From NCBI RefSeq assembly GCF_022012445.1, contig NZ_JAKLTS010000004.1:62001-126000 (forward strand): a stretch of DNA of 64,000 nt. The letters are read 5' to 3'. A program made the translations under genes and the position numbers. Below the pieces are notes generated by a model. The model was not told where the DNA came from. It saw only the letters and a list, made by a program, of their open reading frames with translations, and searched no databases. Position 1 is the stretch's first letter. Every line of letters starts with the position of its first letter. Of the stretch, positions 16,563 to 24,981 are shown in pieces. This DNA is from Massilia sp. TS11 (GTDB lineage: Bacteria; Pseudomonadota; Gammaproteobacteria; Burkholderiales; Burkholderiaceae_D).

Positions 16563-18714
16563 GCTGTGCTCCTGATTTCCAACGCGTCAGCAGCAAGGCG
16601 TTGCTGACCACAAATACACTCGAGACGGCCATCATGGCGCCGGCAATCATCGGATTGAGCTTGCCGAAGGCGGCCAGCGGAATGCCGGCCACGTTGAAGA
16701 TGAAGGCCCAGAACAGGTTCTGCAAAATCTTGCGCCAGGTGCGGCGCGAGATGTCGATGGCGCCGGCCAGCAGGCGCGGGTCGCCGCGCATCAGGGTGAC
16801 GCCGGCCGTGTGCATGGCGACGTCGGTGCCCGAGCCCATGGCGATGCCGACGTCGGCCGCGGCCAGCGCGGGCGCGTCGTTGATGCCGTCGCCGACCATG
16901 GCCACGCGCACGCCCTCGCCATGCAGACGGGCCACGATGGCCGCCTTGTCGGTCGGCGACAGGCCGGCATGCACTTCGCGGATGCCGAGCGTGGCGGCCA
17001 CCTTCTCGGCGCTGCCCACATTGTCGCCCGAGAGCATCAGCACGCGCAGCTGCTGGGCATGCAGTTGGGCGACGGCGGCGGCAGCTTCGGGCTTGAGGGC
17101 GTCGCCAAAGGCAAACAGGCCCAGCAGCGCAGGCGTGGGCGCCACCCGCGCCAGCCAGGCCAGGCTGTGGCCCTCGGCCTGCTCGGCCACGCCGCCCTCG
17201 GGCGTGATGCCGTGGGCCGCCAGCAGCTGGCGGTTGCCGAGCACATAGCGGGCGCCGTCAATCTCGGCCTGCACGCCCTGCCCCGGCACGGCCTGCATGT
17301 CGACCGCGGTCGGCAGCGCCTGGCCAGCCGCCGCGTCGAGCACGGCCTTGGCGAGCGGATGTTCACTGCCCTTCTGCATGGCGGCGGCCAGGCGCAGATG
17401 CTCGGCCGCCGATCCCGTGAATGTCTGCTGGCTGACGAGGCGCGGCTTGCCCTCGGTGAGGGTGCCGGTCTTGTCGAAGGCGATCGCCTGCACGCTGTGC
17501 AGCAGCTCGAGCGCCTCGACGTCGCGGATCAGAATGCCCTGGCGCGCGGCGGTGCCGGTGCCGGCCATGATGGCGGCCGGCGTGGCCAGTCCAAGCGCAC
17601 ACGGACAGGCGATGACGAGCACGGCCACTGCATTGATGATGGCCTGGTCGGTCCCGGCCCCGGCCAGCAGCCAGCCGGCCAGGGTGATCAGGGCGATCAG
17701 CAGAATCACCGGGACGAAAACCGCCGTCACGCGGTCGGCCATGCGCTGCACCGGCGCCTTGCCCAGCTGCGCGTTCTCGACGGCGCGGATGATCCCGGCC
17801 AGCACGGTCTCGGTGCCGACCGCCGTCACCTCGGCCAGCAGCAGACCGCTGCCATTGACGGATCCGCCGATCAGGGCGGCGCCGGCAGCCTTGTCGACCG
17901 GGCGGCTTTCGCCCGTCATCATCGATTCGTCGGTCTGGGAGCGGCCTTCGAGCACGCGCGCGTCGGCCGCAATCAGCTCGCCCGGGCGCAGCACCAGCCG
18001 GTCGCCCACGCGCAGCTGCGCGACGGGGATATCGGCCTCCTGCCCATGACGCTGCACGCGCGCCGTGGCCGGGCGCAGCGCATGCAGGGCGCGGATGGCG
18101 GCCGAAGCGCGCCGGCGCGCCCGCATCTCCAGCCATTTGCCGAGGCGGACCAGGACGATGACGGTGGCGCCGGCCTCGAAATACAGGTGGGCGTGGTGGG
18201 CCACGGTCAAGGCCTGGTAGACGCTCAGGCCATAGGCGGCGCTGGTGCCGATCGCCACCAGCACGTCCATATTGGCGCTGCGGTCCTTGAGCGCGGCCCA
18301 GGCGCCGGCATAAAAGCGCGCGCCCACCAGCAGCTGCACCGGGGTGGCCAGCAGCCACTGCCACAGGGGCGCGATCTCCAGCCCGGTCAGCATCGGCAGG
18401 TTGAGAATCAGGGTCAGGATGCCGCCGCCGACGACCAGGGCCAGCTCGCGCCAGTCGTTCGCCGGGACGGCCTCGGGCGCGGCGGCGGCCGGGTTCATTT
18501 CATGCGCCTGATAGCCGGCCTGCACGACGGCGGCGATCAGGGCGGCGGCGTCCGGGCCATCGTCCGCCACGCTCACGCGCGCCTGCTCGGTGGCCAGATT
18601 GACCTGGGCGTTCTCGACCCCGGGCAGCTTGCGCACGGCCCGCTCGATGCGGTTGACACAGGCGGCGCAGCTCATGCCTTCAATACTCAGATCGATGTCT
18701 TTACTGGTACTCAT
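16555..18714 (-). CDS. copA: Copper-exporting P1B-type ATPase
   Basis: A 719-residue heavy-metal P-type ATPase. One N-terminal HMA domain has the metal motif GMSCAAC at residues 13-19. Membrane segments follow, with the transport motif CPC in VIACPCALGLATPAA. The phosphorylation site is DKTGTLT, and SEHPLAKAV and GDGINDAPALAAAD mark the nucleotide-binding and hinge regions. CPC identifies the Cu(I) class. It pumps Cu(I) from the cytoplasm to the periplasm. It is divergent from copZ and followed by the overlapping cueR. A 19-base-spacer promoter with a CueR operator lies upstream (18745-18775). Confidence 0.96.
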   Translation of the reverse strand: MSTSKDIDLSIEGMSCAACVNRIERAVRKLPGVENAQVNLATEQARVSVADDGPDAAALIAAVVQAGYQAHEMNPAAAAPEAVPANDWRELALVVGGGILTLILNLPMLTGLEIAPLWQWLLATPVQLLVGARFYAGAWAALKDRSANMDVLVAIGTSAAYGLSVYQALTVAHHAHLYFEAGATVIVLVRLGKWLEMRARRRASAAIRALHALRPATARVQRHGQEADIPVAQLRVGDRLVLRPGELIAADARVLEGRSQTDESMMTGESRPVDKAAGAALIGGSVNGSGLLLAEVTAVGTETVLAGIIRAVENAQLGKAPVQRMADRVTAVFVPVILLIALITLAGWLLAGAGTDQAIINAVAVLVIACPCALGLATPAAIMAGTGTAARQGILIRDVEALELLHSVQAIAFDKTGTLTEGKPRLVSQQTFTGSAAEHLRLAAAMQKGSEHPLAKAVLDAAAGQALPTAVDMQAVPGQGVQAEIDGARYVLGNRQLLAAHGITPEGGVAEQAEGHSLAWLARVAPTPALLGLFAFGDALKPEAAAAVAQLHAQQLRVLMLSGDNVGSAEKVAATLGIREVHAGLSPTDKAAIVARLHGEGVRVAMVGDGINDAPALAAADVGIAMGSGTDVAMHTAGVTLMRGDPRLLAGAIDISRRTWRKILQNLFWAFIFNVAGIPLAAFGKLNPMIAGAMMAVSSVFVVSNALLLTRWKSGAQHA

Positions 18715-18744
18715 GACCGGTCCTGTTGAAATACGATGCTGGCC

Positions 18745-18775
18745 AGCTTAAACCTTCCCATCATGGAAAGGTCAA
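18745..18775 (-). promoter_or_regulatory. CueR-type promoter/operator of copA
   Basis: On the minus strand TTGACC (18775-18770) and TAAGCT (18750-18745) are separated by 19 bases, the long spacer typical of MerR-activated promoters. The spacer holds an imperfect dyad at 18752-18772 with half-sites ACCTTCC and GAAAGGT. CueR binding is inferred from this architecture and from the cueR gene nearby. Confidence 0.85.
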
Positions 18776-18788
18776 GCACAAAAAAACC

Positions 18789-18819
18789 TTGACCTTCCCA
18801 TCGTAGTAAGGTTCATCAT
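18789..18819 (+). promoter_or_regulatory. CueR-type promoter/operator of the copZ operon
   Basis: On the plus strand TTGACC at 18789-18794 and a poor CATCAT at 18814-18819 are 19 bases apart. The dyad at 18792-18812 has half-sites ACCTTCC and GTAAGGT, nearly the same as the copA operator. Two operators back to back allow one CueR signal to switch on export (copA) and the copZ periplasmic group. Confidence 0.8.
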
Positions 18820-18845
18820 AGCGCCTATCGTCACAGGAGGACACC

Positions 18846-19043
18846 ATGCTGAACCTGACTATTCCCGATATGAGCTGCGGCCACTGCGTGCGCACGATCA
18901 CCGGCGCGATCCAGGCGCTGGACCCGCAGGCCACAGTCAACTGCGACCTGGCCAGCCACACCGTGCAGGTGGAGAGCAGCGCCGACCCCGCGACCATCCA
19001 AGCCCGGCTGGCCGACGAAGGCTACCCGGCCAGCGCGGCATGA
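18846..19043 (+). CDS. copZ: Copper chaperone (HMA domain protein)
   Basis: A 65-residue single HMA domain: LTIPDMSCGHCVRTITGAI carries the Cys-Gly-His-Cys metal site at residues 10-13, followed by the beta-alpha-beta pattern of the ferredoxin-like fold. It should carry Cu(I) in the cytoplasm and hand it to CopA. An ACAGGAGG ribosome-binding site precedes the ATG. It overlaps the next gene by four bases (ATGA). The GHC rather than AAC variant is usual in stand-alone CopZ proteins. Confidence 0.92.
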   Translation: MLNLTIPDMSCGHCVRTITGAIQALDPQATVNCDLASHTVQVESSADPATIQARLADEGYPASAA

Positions 19044-20335
19044 AGCTGCTGCCGTTTGCCCTCGCCGCCGCCCTGCTGACGGGCTGCGCCAGTTTTTCGG
19101 AAGACGGCGGGCGCACCCGCATCGACCAGCTGCGCGCCGAGCGCGGCCTGCCCCAAGCCGCCGCGGCCGATCAGGTCGAGCCCCTGCTGGCCAAGCCGCT
19201 CGGTCCCGATGCGGCCGTGCGCATCGCGCTGGCGCGCCACCCGCGCCTGGGCGCCGCCTATGCGGAGCTGGGCATGGCCGAGGCGGAGCTGGTGCAGGCC
19301 GGGCGGCTGCCGAATCCCGGTTTCAGCTTCAAGCGCACCAGCAGCCACGGAGATGTGGACATCGAGCGCACGCTGATGCTGCCCCTGTACGCCCTGTTTA
19401 CCATGGGGCCCGAGCGCGCCATGCAGCAGCAGCGCTTCAGCCAGGCCCAGTTGCGCACCGCCCAGGAAGCCCTGGCCGTGGCGAATGAGGCGCGGCGCGC
19501 CTTCTACGGTGCGGTGGCGGCGCAGCAGATGCTGGCCTACGCCGAGCAGGTGAAAGACGCGGCCGACGCCAGCCACGATCTGGCGCAGCGCATGGCCAAG
19601 GCGGGCAACTGGAGCGCCTTCCAGCAGGCGCGCCAGCAGGCCTTCTTCGCCGACGCCGTGGCGGCGCTGGCCAAGGCGCGCCAGCAGGCCGTGAGCGAAC
19701 GCGAACGCCTGACCCGCGCCCTGGGTCTGGACGCCCCGCGCTTTACGCTGCCCGAACGCCTGCCCGATCTGCCGGCGGCGGCGCGCAGCGTGCAGGATGC
19801 CGAAGCGACGGCCCTGCGCACCCGCCTCGATATTCTGAGCGCCGAAAACGAAGTGGCGGCCGTGGCGGCCAGCCACCGTCTGATCCAGACCCAGCGCTTT
19901 GTGAATGTGCTGGAAGCGGGCCCGGTGCGCGCCAGCGGCGGCAATGGCGTCGAAATCGGGCTCGAGATCCCGCTCTTCGATTTTGGCGACGCCCGCGCCG
20001 CGCGCGCCCGCGCCGACTACGAGCGCGCCGTGCTGCAGGCACGCGCCGCGGCCCTGACGGCGCGCTCCGAAGTGCGCGCTGCCCATGCGAGCTACACGGC
20101 CAGCTACGACATCGCGCGCCACTACCGCGACGAGATCGTCCCCCTGAAAAAGCGCATCGCCGACGAACAGTTGCTGCGCTATAACGGCATGCTGACCAGC
20201 GTGTTCGAACTGCTGGCCGATGCGCGCGAGCAGATTCAGGCCGTCAGCGCCGCCATCGAGGCGCAGCGCGACTTCTGGCTGGCCGACGCGGCCCTCGACC
20301 AGGCCCTGGTGGCCGGTTCCCCTTCCAAGGATTGA
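19040..20335 (+). CDS. TolC/CusC-family outer-membrane efflux lipoprotein
   Basis: A 431-residue outer membrane factor. The N-terminus is a lipoprotein signal (MKLLPFALAAALLTGCASF, lipobox LTGC, lipid-bearing Cys near residue 15). The rest shows the two long helical repeats of the TolC family, for instance RIALARHPRLGAAYAELGMAEAELVQAGRLPNPGFSF in the first and VEIGLEIPLFDFGDARAARARADYE in the second. It would form an outer-membrane/periplasmic channel for copper or other cations. No membrane-fusion or RND pump gene is next to it, so its inner-membrane partner is elsewhere or absent. It overlaps copZ and lies seven bases before the oxidase gene. Confidence 0.85.
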   Translation: MKLLPFALAAALLTGCASFSEDGGRTRIDQLRAERGLPQAAAADQVEPLLAKPLGPDAAVRIALARHPRLGAAYAELGMAEAELVQAGRLPNPGFSFKRTSSHGDVDIERTLMLPLYALFTMGPERAMQQQRFSQAQLRTAQEALAVANEARRAFYGAVAAQQMLAYAEQVKDAADASHDLAQRMAKAGNWSAFQQARQQAFFADAVAALAKARQQAVSERERLTRALGLDAPRFTLPERLPDLPAAARSVQDAEATALRTRLDILSAENEVAAVAASHRLIQTQRFVNVLEAGPVRASGGNGVEIGLEIPLFDFGDARAARARADYERAVLQARAAALTARSEVRAAHASYTASYDIARHYRDEIVPLKKRIADEQLLRYNGMLTSVFELLADAREQIQAVSAAIEAQRDFWLADAALDQALVAGSPSKD

Positions 20336-20342
20336 TTCGACC

Positions 20343-21698
20343 ATGGTATCCCGACGCGAATTCCTCGGCGGCGCTGGTGCGGCCGCCATCATCACCTCGA
20401 TGCCGGAAGCGGCCAGCATGGCGCACGCCGGCACTGTGCCGCCGCCGCTGCCGGCCAACGGCCGCCCCTTCAATCCGGTGGTGACGCTCAATGGCTGGTC
20501 CCTGCCCTGGCGCATGAACAAGGGCGTCAAGGAGTTCCACCTGGTGGCCGAGCCGGTCGTGCGCGAACTGGCGCCCGGCATGCAGGCGCGCCTGTGGGGC
20601 TACAACGGCCAGTCGCCCGGCCCCACCATCGAAGTGGTGGAAGGCGACCGCGTGCGCGTGTTCGTCACCAACCGCCTGCCCGAAGCGACCAGCGTGCACT
20701 GGCACGGCCAGCGCCTGCCGGCCGGGATGGACGGCGTGACCGGCCTGACCCAGCCGCCGATCATGCCGGGTAAAACCTTCGTCTATGAATTCACGGCGCG
20801 CCGCGCCGGCACCTTCATGTACCACCCGCATGCGGACGAGATGACCCAGATGGCGATGGGGATGATGGGTCTGTGGATCACCCACCCGAAGGACCCGAAG
20901 TTCATGGCCGTGGACCGCGACTTCTGCTTCCTGCTGGCGGCCTACGACATCGAGCCGGGCGCCGCCACGCCGAGCGTGAACACCATGCTCGACTTTAATC
21001 TGTGGACCTTCAATAGCCGCGTCTTCCCCGGCATCGACAGCCTGCCCTGCCGCCTCGGCGACAAGGTGCGCATCCGGGTCGGCAACCTGACGATGACGAA
21101 CCACCCGATCCACATGCACGGGCACGAATTCGTCGTCACCGGCACCGACGGCGGCTGGGTGCCGCCCACGGCCCGCTGGCCCGAGGTGACCACCGATGTC
21201 GGCGTCGGCCAGATGCGGGCGATCGAATTCACCGCCACCGAACCCGGAGACTGGTCGCTGCACTGCCATAAGTCGCACCACACGATGAATGCGATGGGCC
21301 ATGCGGTGCCGACCATGATCGGGGTCGACCAGTCCGAGGCGATGGAAAAGATTGGCAATCTGGTACCGGGCTATATGGCCATGGGCCAGCACGGCATGCA
21401 CGAGATGGCGACGATGAGCATGCCGCTGCCGCCCAACACGCTGCCGATGATGACGGGCGAAGGCCCGTTCGGCCCGATCGGTATGGGTGGCATGTTCACC
21501 ACCATCAAAGTGCGCAAGGACCAGAAGCCGGGCGACTACCGCGATCCGGGCTGGTACCAGCCGCCGCCGGGCACCCAGGCCTATGAGTACCAGGGCGACA
21601 GCGCCGCCCTGCCCCTGCAGCGCGCGCCGGACACGGCGCCGGCCGGCGACGCCAGCCTGCCGCAGGCCACGCGCAAGCCGCACGCGCACGGCCACTAG
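20343..21698 (+). CDS. Tat-exported multicopper oxidase (copper tolerance type)
   Basis: A 451-residue multicopper oxidase. The start at 20343 gives a twin-arginine signal (SRREFLGGAGAAA); a longer in-frame reading inside the preceding gene is a shadow. Copper-binding blocks are in order: HWHGQRLP, MYHPHADEM, HPIHMHGHEF and HCHKSHHTMNAM, which contains the type 1 copper His/Cys/His/Met set. Close to the C-terminus is a Met-rich stretch (about residues 340-385; MGQHGMHEMATMSM) as in Cu(I)-oxidising enzymes such as CueO and PcoA. It would oxidise Cu(I) to less toxic Cu(II) in the periplasm. It is third in the CueR-controlled copZ operon. Confidence 0.92.
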   Translation: MVSRREFLGGAGAAAIITSMPEAASMAHAGTVPPPLPANGRPFNPVVTLNGWSLPWRMNKGVKEFHLVAEPVVRELAPGMQARLWGYNGQSPGPTIEVVEGDRVRVFVTNRLPEATSVHWHGQRLPAGMDGVTGLTQPPIMPGKTFVYEFTARRAGTFMYHPHADEMTQMAMGMMGLWITHPKDPKFMAVDRDFCFLLAAYDIEPGAATPSVNTMLDFNLWTFNSRVFPGIDSLPCRLGDKVRIRVGNLTMTNHPIHMHGHEFVVTGTDGGWVPPTARWPEVTTDVGVGQMRAIEFTATEPGDWSLHCHKSHHTMNAMGHAVPTMIGVDQSEAMEKIGNLVPGYMAMGQHGMHEMATMSMPLPPNTLPMMTGEGPFGPIGMGGMFTTIKVRKDQKPGDYRDPGWYQPPPGTQAYEYQGDSAALPLQRAPDTAPAGDASLPQATRKPHAHGH

Positions 21699-21764
21699 GC
21701 CCGACTGGCCGGGGCAAGGCGCTTGCGCTACACTAGAGACGACTATCCCTGAGGAGCGTAGGTC

Positions 21765-23618
21765 ATGGTTTACCGCTTCCCGGCACCGCCGCTGCATGCC
21801 GCAGCCGACGCCCCCCACGGCGCCGGCGCGGGCTGCGCCGTGCCTGCGCTGCGGATCGACTACCATGCGATGCTCATGGGCTCACCGGACGCGGTGCTGC
21901 TGTATGACCTCGACTGCGAGTGTCTGCTGGACGCCAATGTGCACGCCTGCGGCCTGCTCGGCTACACCTTCGAGGCGCTGCGCCAGCTGTCGCTGACCGG
22001 CTTGTGCGCGCCGCTGCAGGCCGATTCCCGCCCGGCCGACGACACGGTGCGCGCCATGCTGGCCGATGTCGCGGCCGGCCTGCGCCAGGTGGGCGAACTG
22101 CGCCTGCAGCGCCCCGACGGCAGCAGCTTCGACGCCGAGCTGCGCTTCGTGCAGCTGCCCATCAGCGAACGGCGCCTGCTACATCTGCGCATCCTCGACA
22201 TCACCCACGGCAAACGCACCGAGCATCTGCGCGCGGGCGAGGCGCGCCTGCTCGAAATGGTGGCGCGCGGGGCCGACCTGCAGGCCACGCTCGACAGCCT
22301 GCTGGTCCTGATCGAAGAACTCGCGCCCGGCGTGCTGTGCTCGATTCTGATGCTGGACGAAGACGGCGTGCATGTGCGTCCCGCTTCGGGCCCGAATCTG
22401 CCCAAGGCATATATGGACGCCCTCGACGGCGTGCCGATCGGCCCGGTGGCCGGGTCCTGCGGCACCGCCATGTACCGCAATGCCACGGTCATCGTCTCCG
22501 ACATCGAACACGATCCGCTGTGGGCCGACTACAAGGCTCTGGCCCTGGCTTACGGCCTGCGCGCCTGCTGGTCCACGCCGATCAGCGTCGAGCATGGCCA
22601 GGTGCTCGGCTCCTTCGCCATGTACTACCGCAGCGTGCGCAGTCCGGGGCCGGAGGAGTTCCGCCTGATCGAGGTCGCGACCCATCTGGCCGGCATCGCC
22701 ATCGAGCGGATCCGGCGCGAGCGCGAGCTGGCGCGCCACCGCGAAAAGCTGCAGGAGATGGTCGATGCGCGCACCGCCGCGCTCACGCAGGCGAACGCCG
22801 AACTGGCCCAGGCCAACGAGACGCTGCGCTCGGCCCAGGCGGAACTGGTCCGGCGCGACAAGCTGGCCGCGCTCGGCACGCTGGTGGCGGGCATGTCGCA
22901 CGAACTGAATACCCCGATCGGCAATAGTCTGGTGGCGGCCACCACCCTGAGCAGCCGCGCCGACACGCTGGAACAGGCGCTGGCCCAGGGCATCCGCCGC
23001 TCGACGCTGGAGGCCTACATCACCGATACGCGCATGGCGGCCGAACTGGTCACGCGCAATCTGCTGCGCGCGGCCGAACTGGTGGCCAACTTCAAGCAGC
23101 TGGCGGTGGACCAGGACAGCGCCCAGCGGCGCGAATTTTCGGCCACGCGTCTGCTGCGCGACGTGCTGCAGTCGCTCAAACCGCGCGCCGAGGAGCGCGG
23201 CATCCACGTGCACAGCCAGATCGAAGACGGCCTCGAGATGGACAGCTATCCGGGCCCGCTGCTGCAGGTGCTGTCTAACCTGTTCGACAACTGCCTCGTG
23301 CACGCCTTCCCGGCCGGCGCGGCCGGGCATATCCGCATCACGGCGGCCAGCGCGCCGCATGGCGCCATCATGCTGACGGTGGTGGACGACGGGGCCGGCA
23401 TCCCGCCCGAACTCCAGCACCAGGTATTCGATCCCTTCTTCACCACGCGCATGGCCGGCGGCTCGCTTGGACTGGGCCTGCACCTGGTGTATAACATCGT
23501 CGACGGCCTGCTGGGCGGCGACATCGCCCTGTCCAGCGCCCCTGGCGAGGGCACAACGGTGCGTCTGCGCTTGCCGCGCGTGGCGCCCCAATCCAATAAC
23601 GACGCAGCACCTGCATAA
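21765..23618 (+). CDS. PAS-GAF sensor histidine kinase
   Basis: A 617-residue soluble kinase without membrane segments: PAS domain at about 30-150 (MGSPDAVLLYDLDCECLLDANVHACGLLGYTF), GAF domain at about 165-325 (PVAGSCGTAMYRNATVIVSDI), coiled linker, then HisKA (MSHELNTPIGNSL) and a HATPase domain (NLFDNCLVHA, DDGAGIPPE, LGLGLHLVYNIV). The sequence GSCGTA/NTPIGN resembles the kinases with long spaced dimerisation helices of Burkholderiales. No response regulator gene is adjacent. A TGAGGAGCG ribosome-binding site precedes the ATG. It lies 66 bases after the oxidase gene, so it may belong to the copper operon, but the PAS and GAF ligands are unknown. Confidence 0.88.
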   Translation: MVYRFPAPPLHAAADAPHGAGAGCAVPALRIDYHAMLMGSPDAVLLYDLDCECLLDANVHACGLLGYTFEALRQLSLTGLCAPLQADSRPADDTVRAMLADVAAGLRQVGELRLQRPDGSSFDAELRFVQLPISERRLLHLRILDITHGKRTEHLRAGEARLLEMVARGADLQATLDSLLVLIEELAPGVLCSILMLDEDGVHVRPASGPNLPKAYMDALDGVPIGPVAGSCGTAMYRNATVIVSDIEHDPLWADYKALALAYGLRACWSTPISVEHGQVLGSFAMYYRSVRSPGPEEFRLIEVATHLAGIAIERIRRERELARHREKLQEMVDARTAALTQANAELAQANETLRSAQAELVRRDKLAALGTLVAGMSHELNTPIGNSLVAATTLSSRADTLEQALAQGIRRSTLEAYITDTRMAAELVTRNLLRAAELVANFKQLAVDQDSAQRREFSATRLLRDVLQSLKPRAEERGIHVHSQIEDGLEMDSYPGPLLQVLSNLFDNCLVHAFPAGAAGHIRITAASAPHGAIMLTVVDDGAGIPPELQHQVFDPFFTTRMAGGSLGLGLHLVYNIVDGLLGGDIALSSAPGEGTTVRLRLPRVAPQSNNDAAPA

Positions 23619-23627
23619 GGAGACCGC

Positions 23628-24155
23628 ATGTTCACCAGTCCCGAACAGTTCGCCAACGCCACCAAGACCCTGTTTGAACTGCAGATGATGACCTTTAACG
23701 CCCTGGCGCAAAAGACCATTCAGGGTGTCGAACAAGTGGTGGCCCTGAACGTGGCCACGGCCCAGAGTGCGATGAAGGACGCGATGGAGGCCAGCAAAGA
23801 GCTGGGCCGCGCGCCGAGCGCGCAGGCGGCCCTGACCGCAATGGCCAATCTGCCGCCCGGTATGCAGAACACCAAGGAATACGCGGAGCAGCTGACCGCC
23901 ATCATCCTGCAGATGAAAGACGAATTCGAGCAGGCCGCCGACGCCCACCTGAAGGAATCGAAGAACAGCCTGTCGGCCCTGATCTACGACGTGACCCAGC
24001 ATGTGAAGCCGGGTTCGAAGGACGCCGTGCAGATCGTGAAGGCCGCCATCGACAATGCCTTCCGCGGCTACGAGGAAGTGACCCGGGCCACGCGCGAGGC
24101 GGTGAAAATGGTCGAAGCCCAGATCGAAGCGGCGGCGGCCAAGGTCAAGGTGTAA
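23628..24155 (+). CDS. phaP: Phasin family protein
   Basis: A 175-residue, mostly helical protein with the phasin_2 pattern: MFTSPEQFANATKTLFELQMMTFNALAQKTIQGVEQVVALN at the N-terminus, then amphipathic helices without Cys or membrane spans. Phasins coat polyhydroxyalkanoate granules and control their size and number. An AAGGAG ribosome-binding site precedes the ATG, nine bases after the histidine kinase stop. It meets tssA tail to tail with no gap (24155/24156). No PHA synthase is in the window; the function as granule protein is from the family. Confidence 0.88.
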   Translation: MFTSPEQFANATKTLFELQMMTFNALAQKTIQGVEQVVALNVATAQSAMKDAMEASKELGRAPSAQAALTAMANLPPGMQNTKEYAEQLTAIILQMKDEFEQAADAHLKESKNSLSALIYDVTQHVKPGSKDAVQIVKAAIDNAFRGYEEVTRATREAVKMVEAQIEAAAAKVKV

Positions 24156-24971
24156 TCATCCATCGGCGCGCGGCCCCAGGCCGAGCGTCTCCTCCAGCTG
24201 GGCCAGCGTGGCGTGGTCTTTGATCACGCTGCGCAGCCATTGCTCCAGATTCTGCTCGCCCCAGGCGGCCGCACGCTCGGCCAGCAAAGCCACGGGGCTG
24301 TGCGGTTCATTCGCGCGGAACCAGGCGGCCACACTGCGCAGCTGGGCGATGGCCTGCGCGCGCGTCTGCAGCGCGCCGCCGTTTGCGGGCGCGTCGCCGG
24401 CCGGCGCGCTGTCCGGCTGATTTTCGCAAGGCGCGGGAAAACGTTCGAGCGCCGTCATGGCCGGGCTGAAGCTCGGACCATCGGCGCCCAGGCGCAGGTC
24501 GACCGCGGCTTCCAGTTCACGCAGCGCGTTCGCCAGTTCACCCGGCTGCTGCTGCTGCGCGATCCATTGCGGCAGCTGCGCGGCCAGCCAGCACAGGTTG
24601 CCGATCCGGCGTTCCGGTCCGGCTTCGTCGGGCAGCGGATGCAGGCCCTCCCAGTAGTGCTGGCACAGACGCGCGATCAGCCGCAGGCTATCGGCCAGGG
24701 CCGCCGTGTCGCCCTGGTGCGCGTGGGCTTCGGCCAGCCAGACGGCCAGTTGCAGGTCCTTGCTGCGGCTGGACAGCAGCTCGCTGCAGCGCGCGGCCAC
24801 CAGCGGCCAGTCGGCCTCCTTCAGGTCGCTGACCCAGGCGCCTTGATCGAGCGTCGGATCGTCCGCCTGGCGCGCCCGCGCAATGGCGTCCAGCTCCGCC
24901 GAAAAACTCAGGTCTTCGCCGCAGGGCGTGTTCGGGTGGATCGGGTCGAGCAGGCGTGGCAGATCGAGCAT
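24156..24971 (-). CDS. tssA: Type VI secretion system protein TssA (ImpA N-terminal family)
   Basis: A 271-residue protein with the ImpA_N domain at about residues 5-130: PCGEDLSFSAELDAI, WPLVAARCSELLSSRSKDLQLAVWLAEA and LQHYWEGLHPLPDE-like block (CQHYWEGLHPLPDE). The short C-terminal part has NEPHSPVALLAERAAAW, also seen in TssA proteins. TssA caps and primes the growing sheath and tube. At 271 residues it is shorter than E. coli EAEC TssA (about 540), matching the short TssA class. A GAGGAG ribosome-binding site precedes the ATG at 24971, 10 bases after the tssH stop. It marks the left edge of the T6SS locus. Confidence 0.92.
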   Translation of the reverse strand: MLDLPRLLDPIHPNTPCGEDLSFSAELDAIARARQADDPTLDQGAWVSDLKEADWPLVAARCSELLSSRSKDLQLAVWLAEAHAHQGDTAALADSLRLIARLCQHYWEGLHPLPDEAGPERRIGNLCWLAAQLPQWIAQQQQPGELANALRELEAAVDLRLGADGPSFSPAMTALERFPAPCENQPDSAPAGDAPANGGALQTRAQAIAQLRSVAAWFRANEPHSPVALLAERAAAWGEQNLEQWLRSVIKDHATLAQLEETLGLGPRADG

Positions 24972-24981
24972 GCTGGTCTCC

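Noticed and set aside
15887-16607. Small open frames across the tRNA-Leu pair
   Set aside because: They run through two exact tRNA genes and the terminator and have no ribosome-binding sites.
16810-18729. 639-codon open frame on the plus strand
   Set aside because: Antisense of copA; the CPC, DKTGTLT and GDGIND motifs fix the coding strand.
22179-24002. 607-codon open frame on the minus strand
   Set aside because: Antisense of the PAS-GAF kinase and phasin genes; no recognisable domain.
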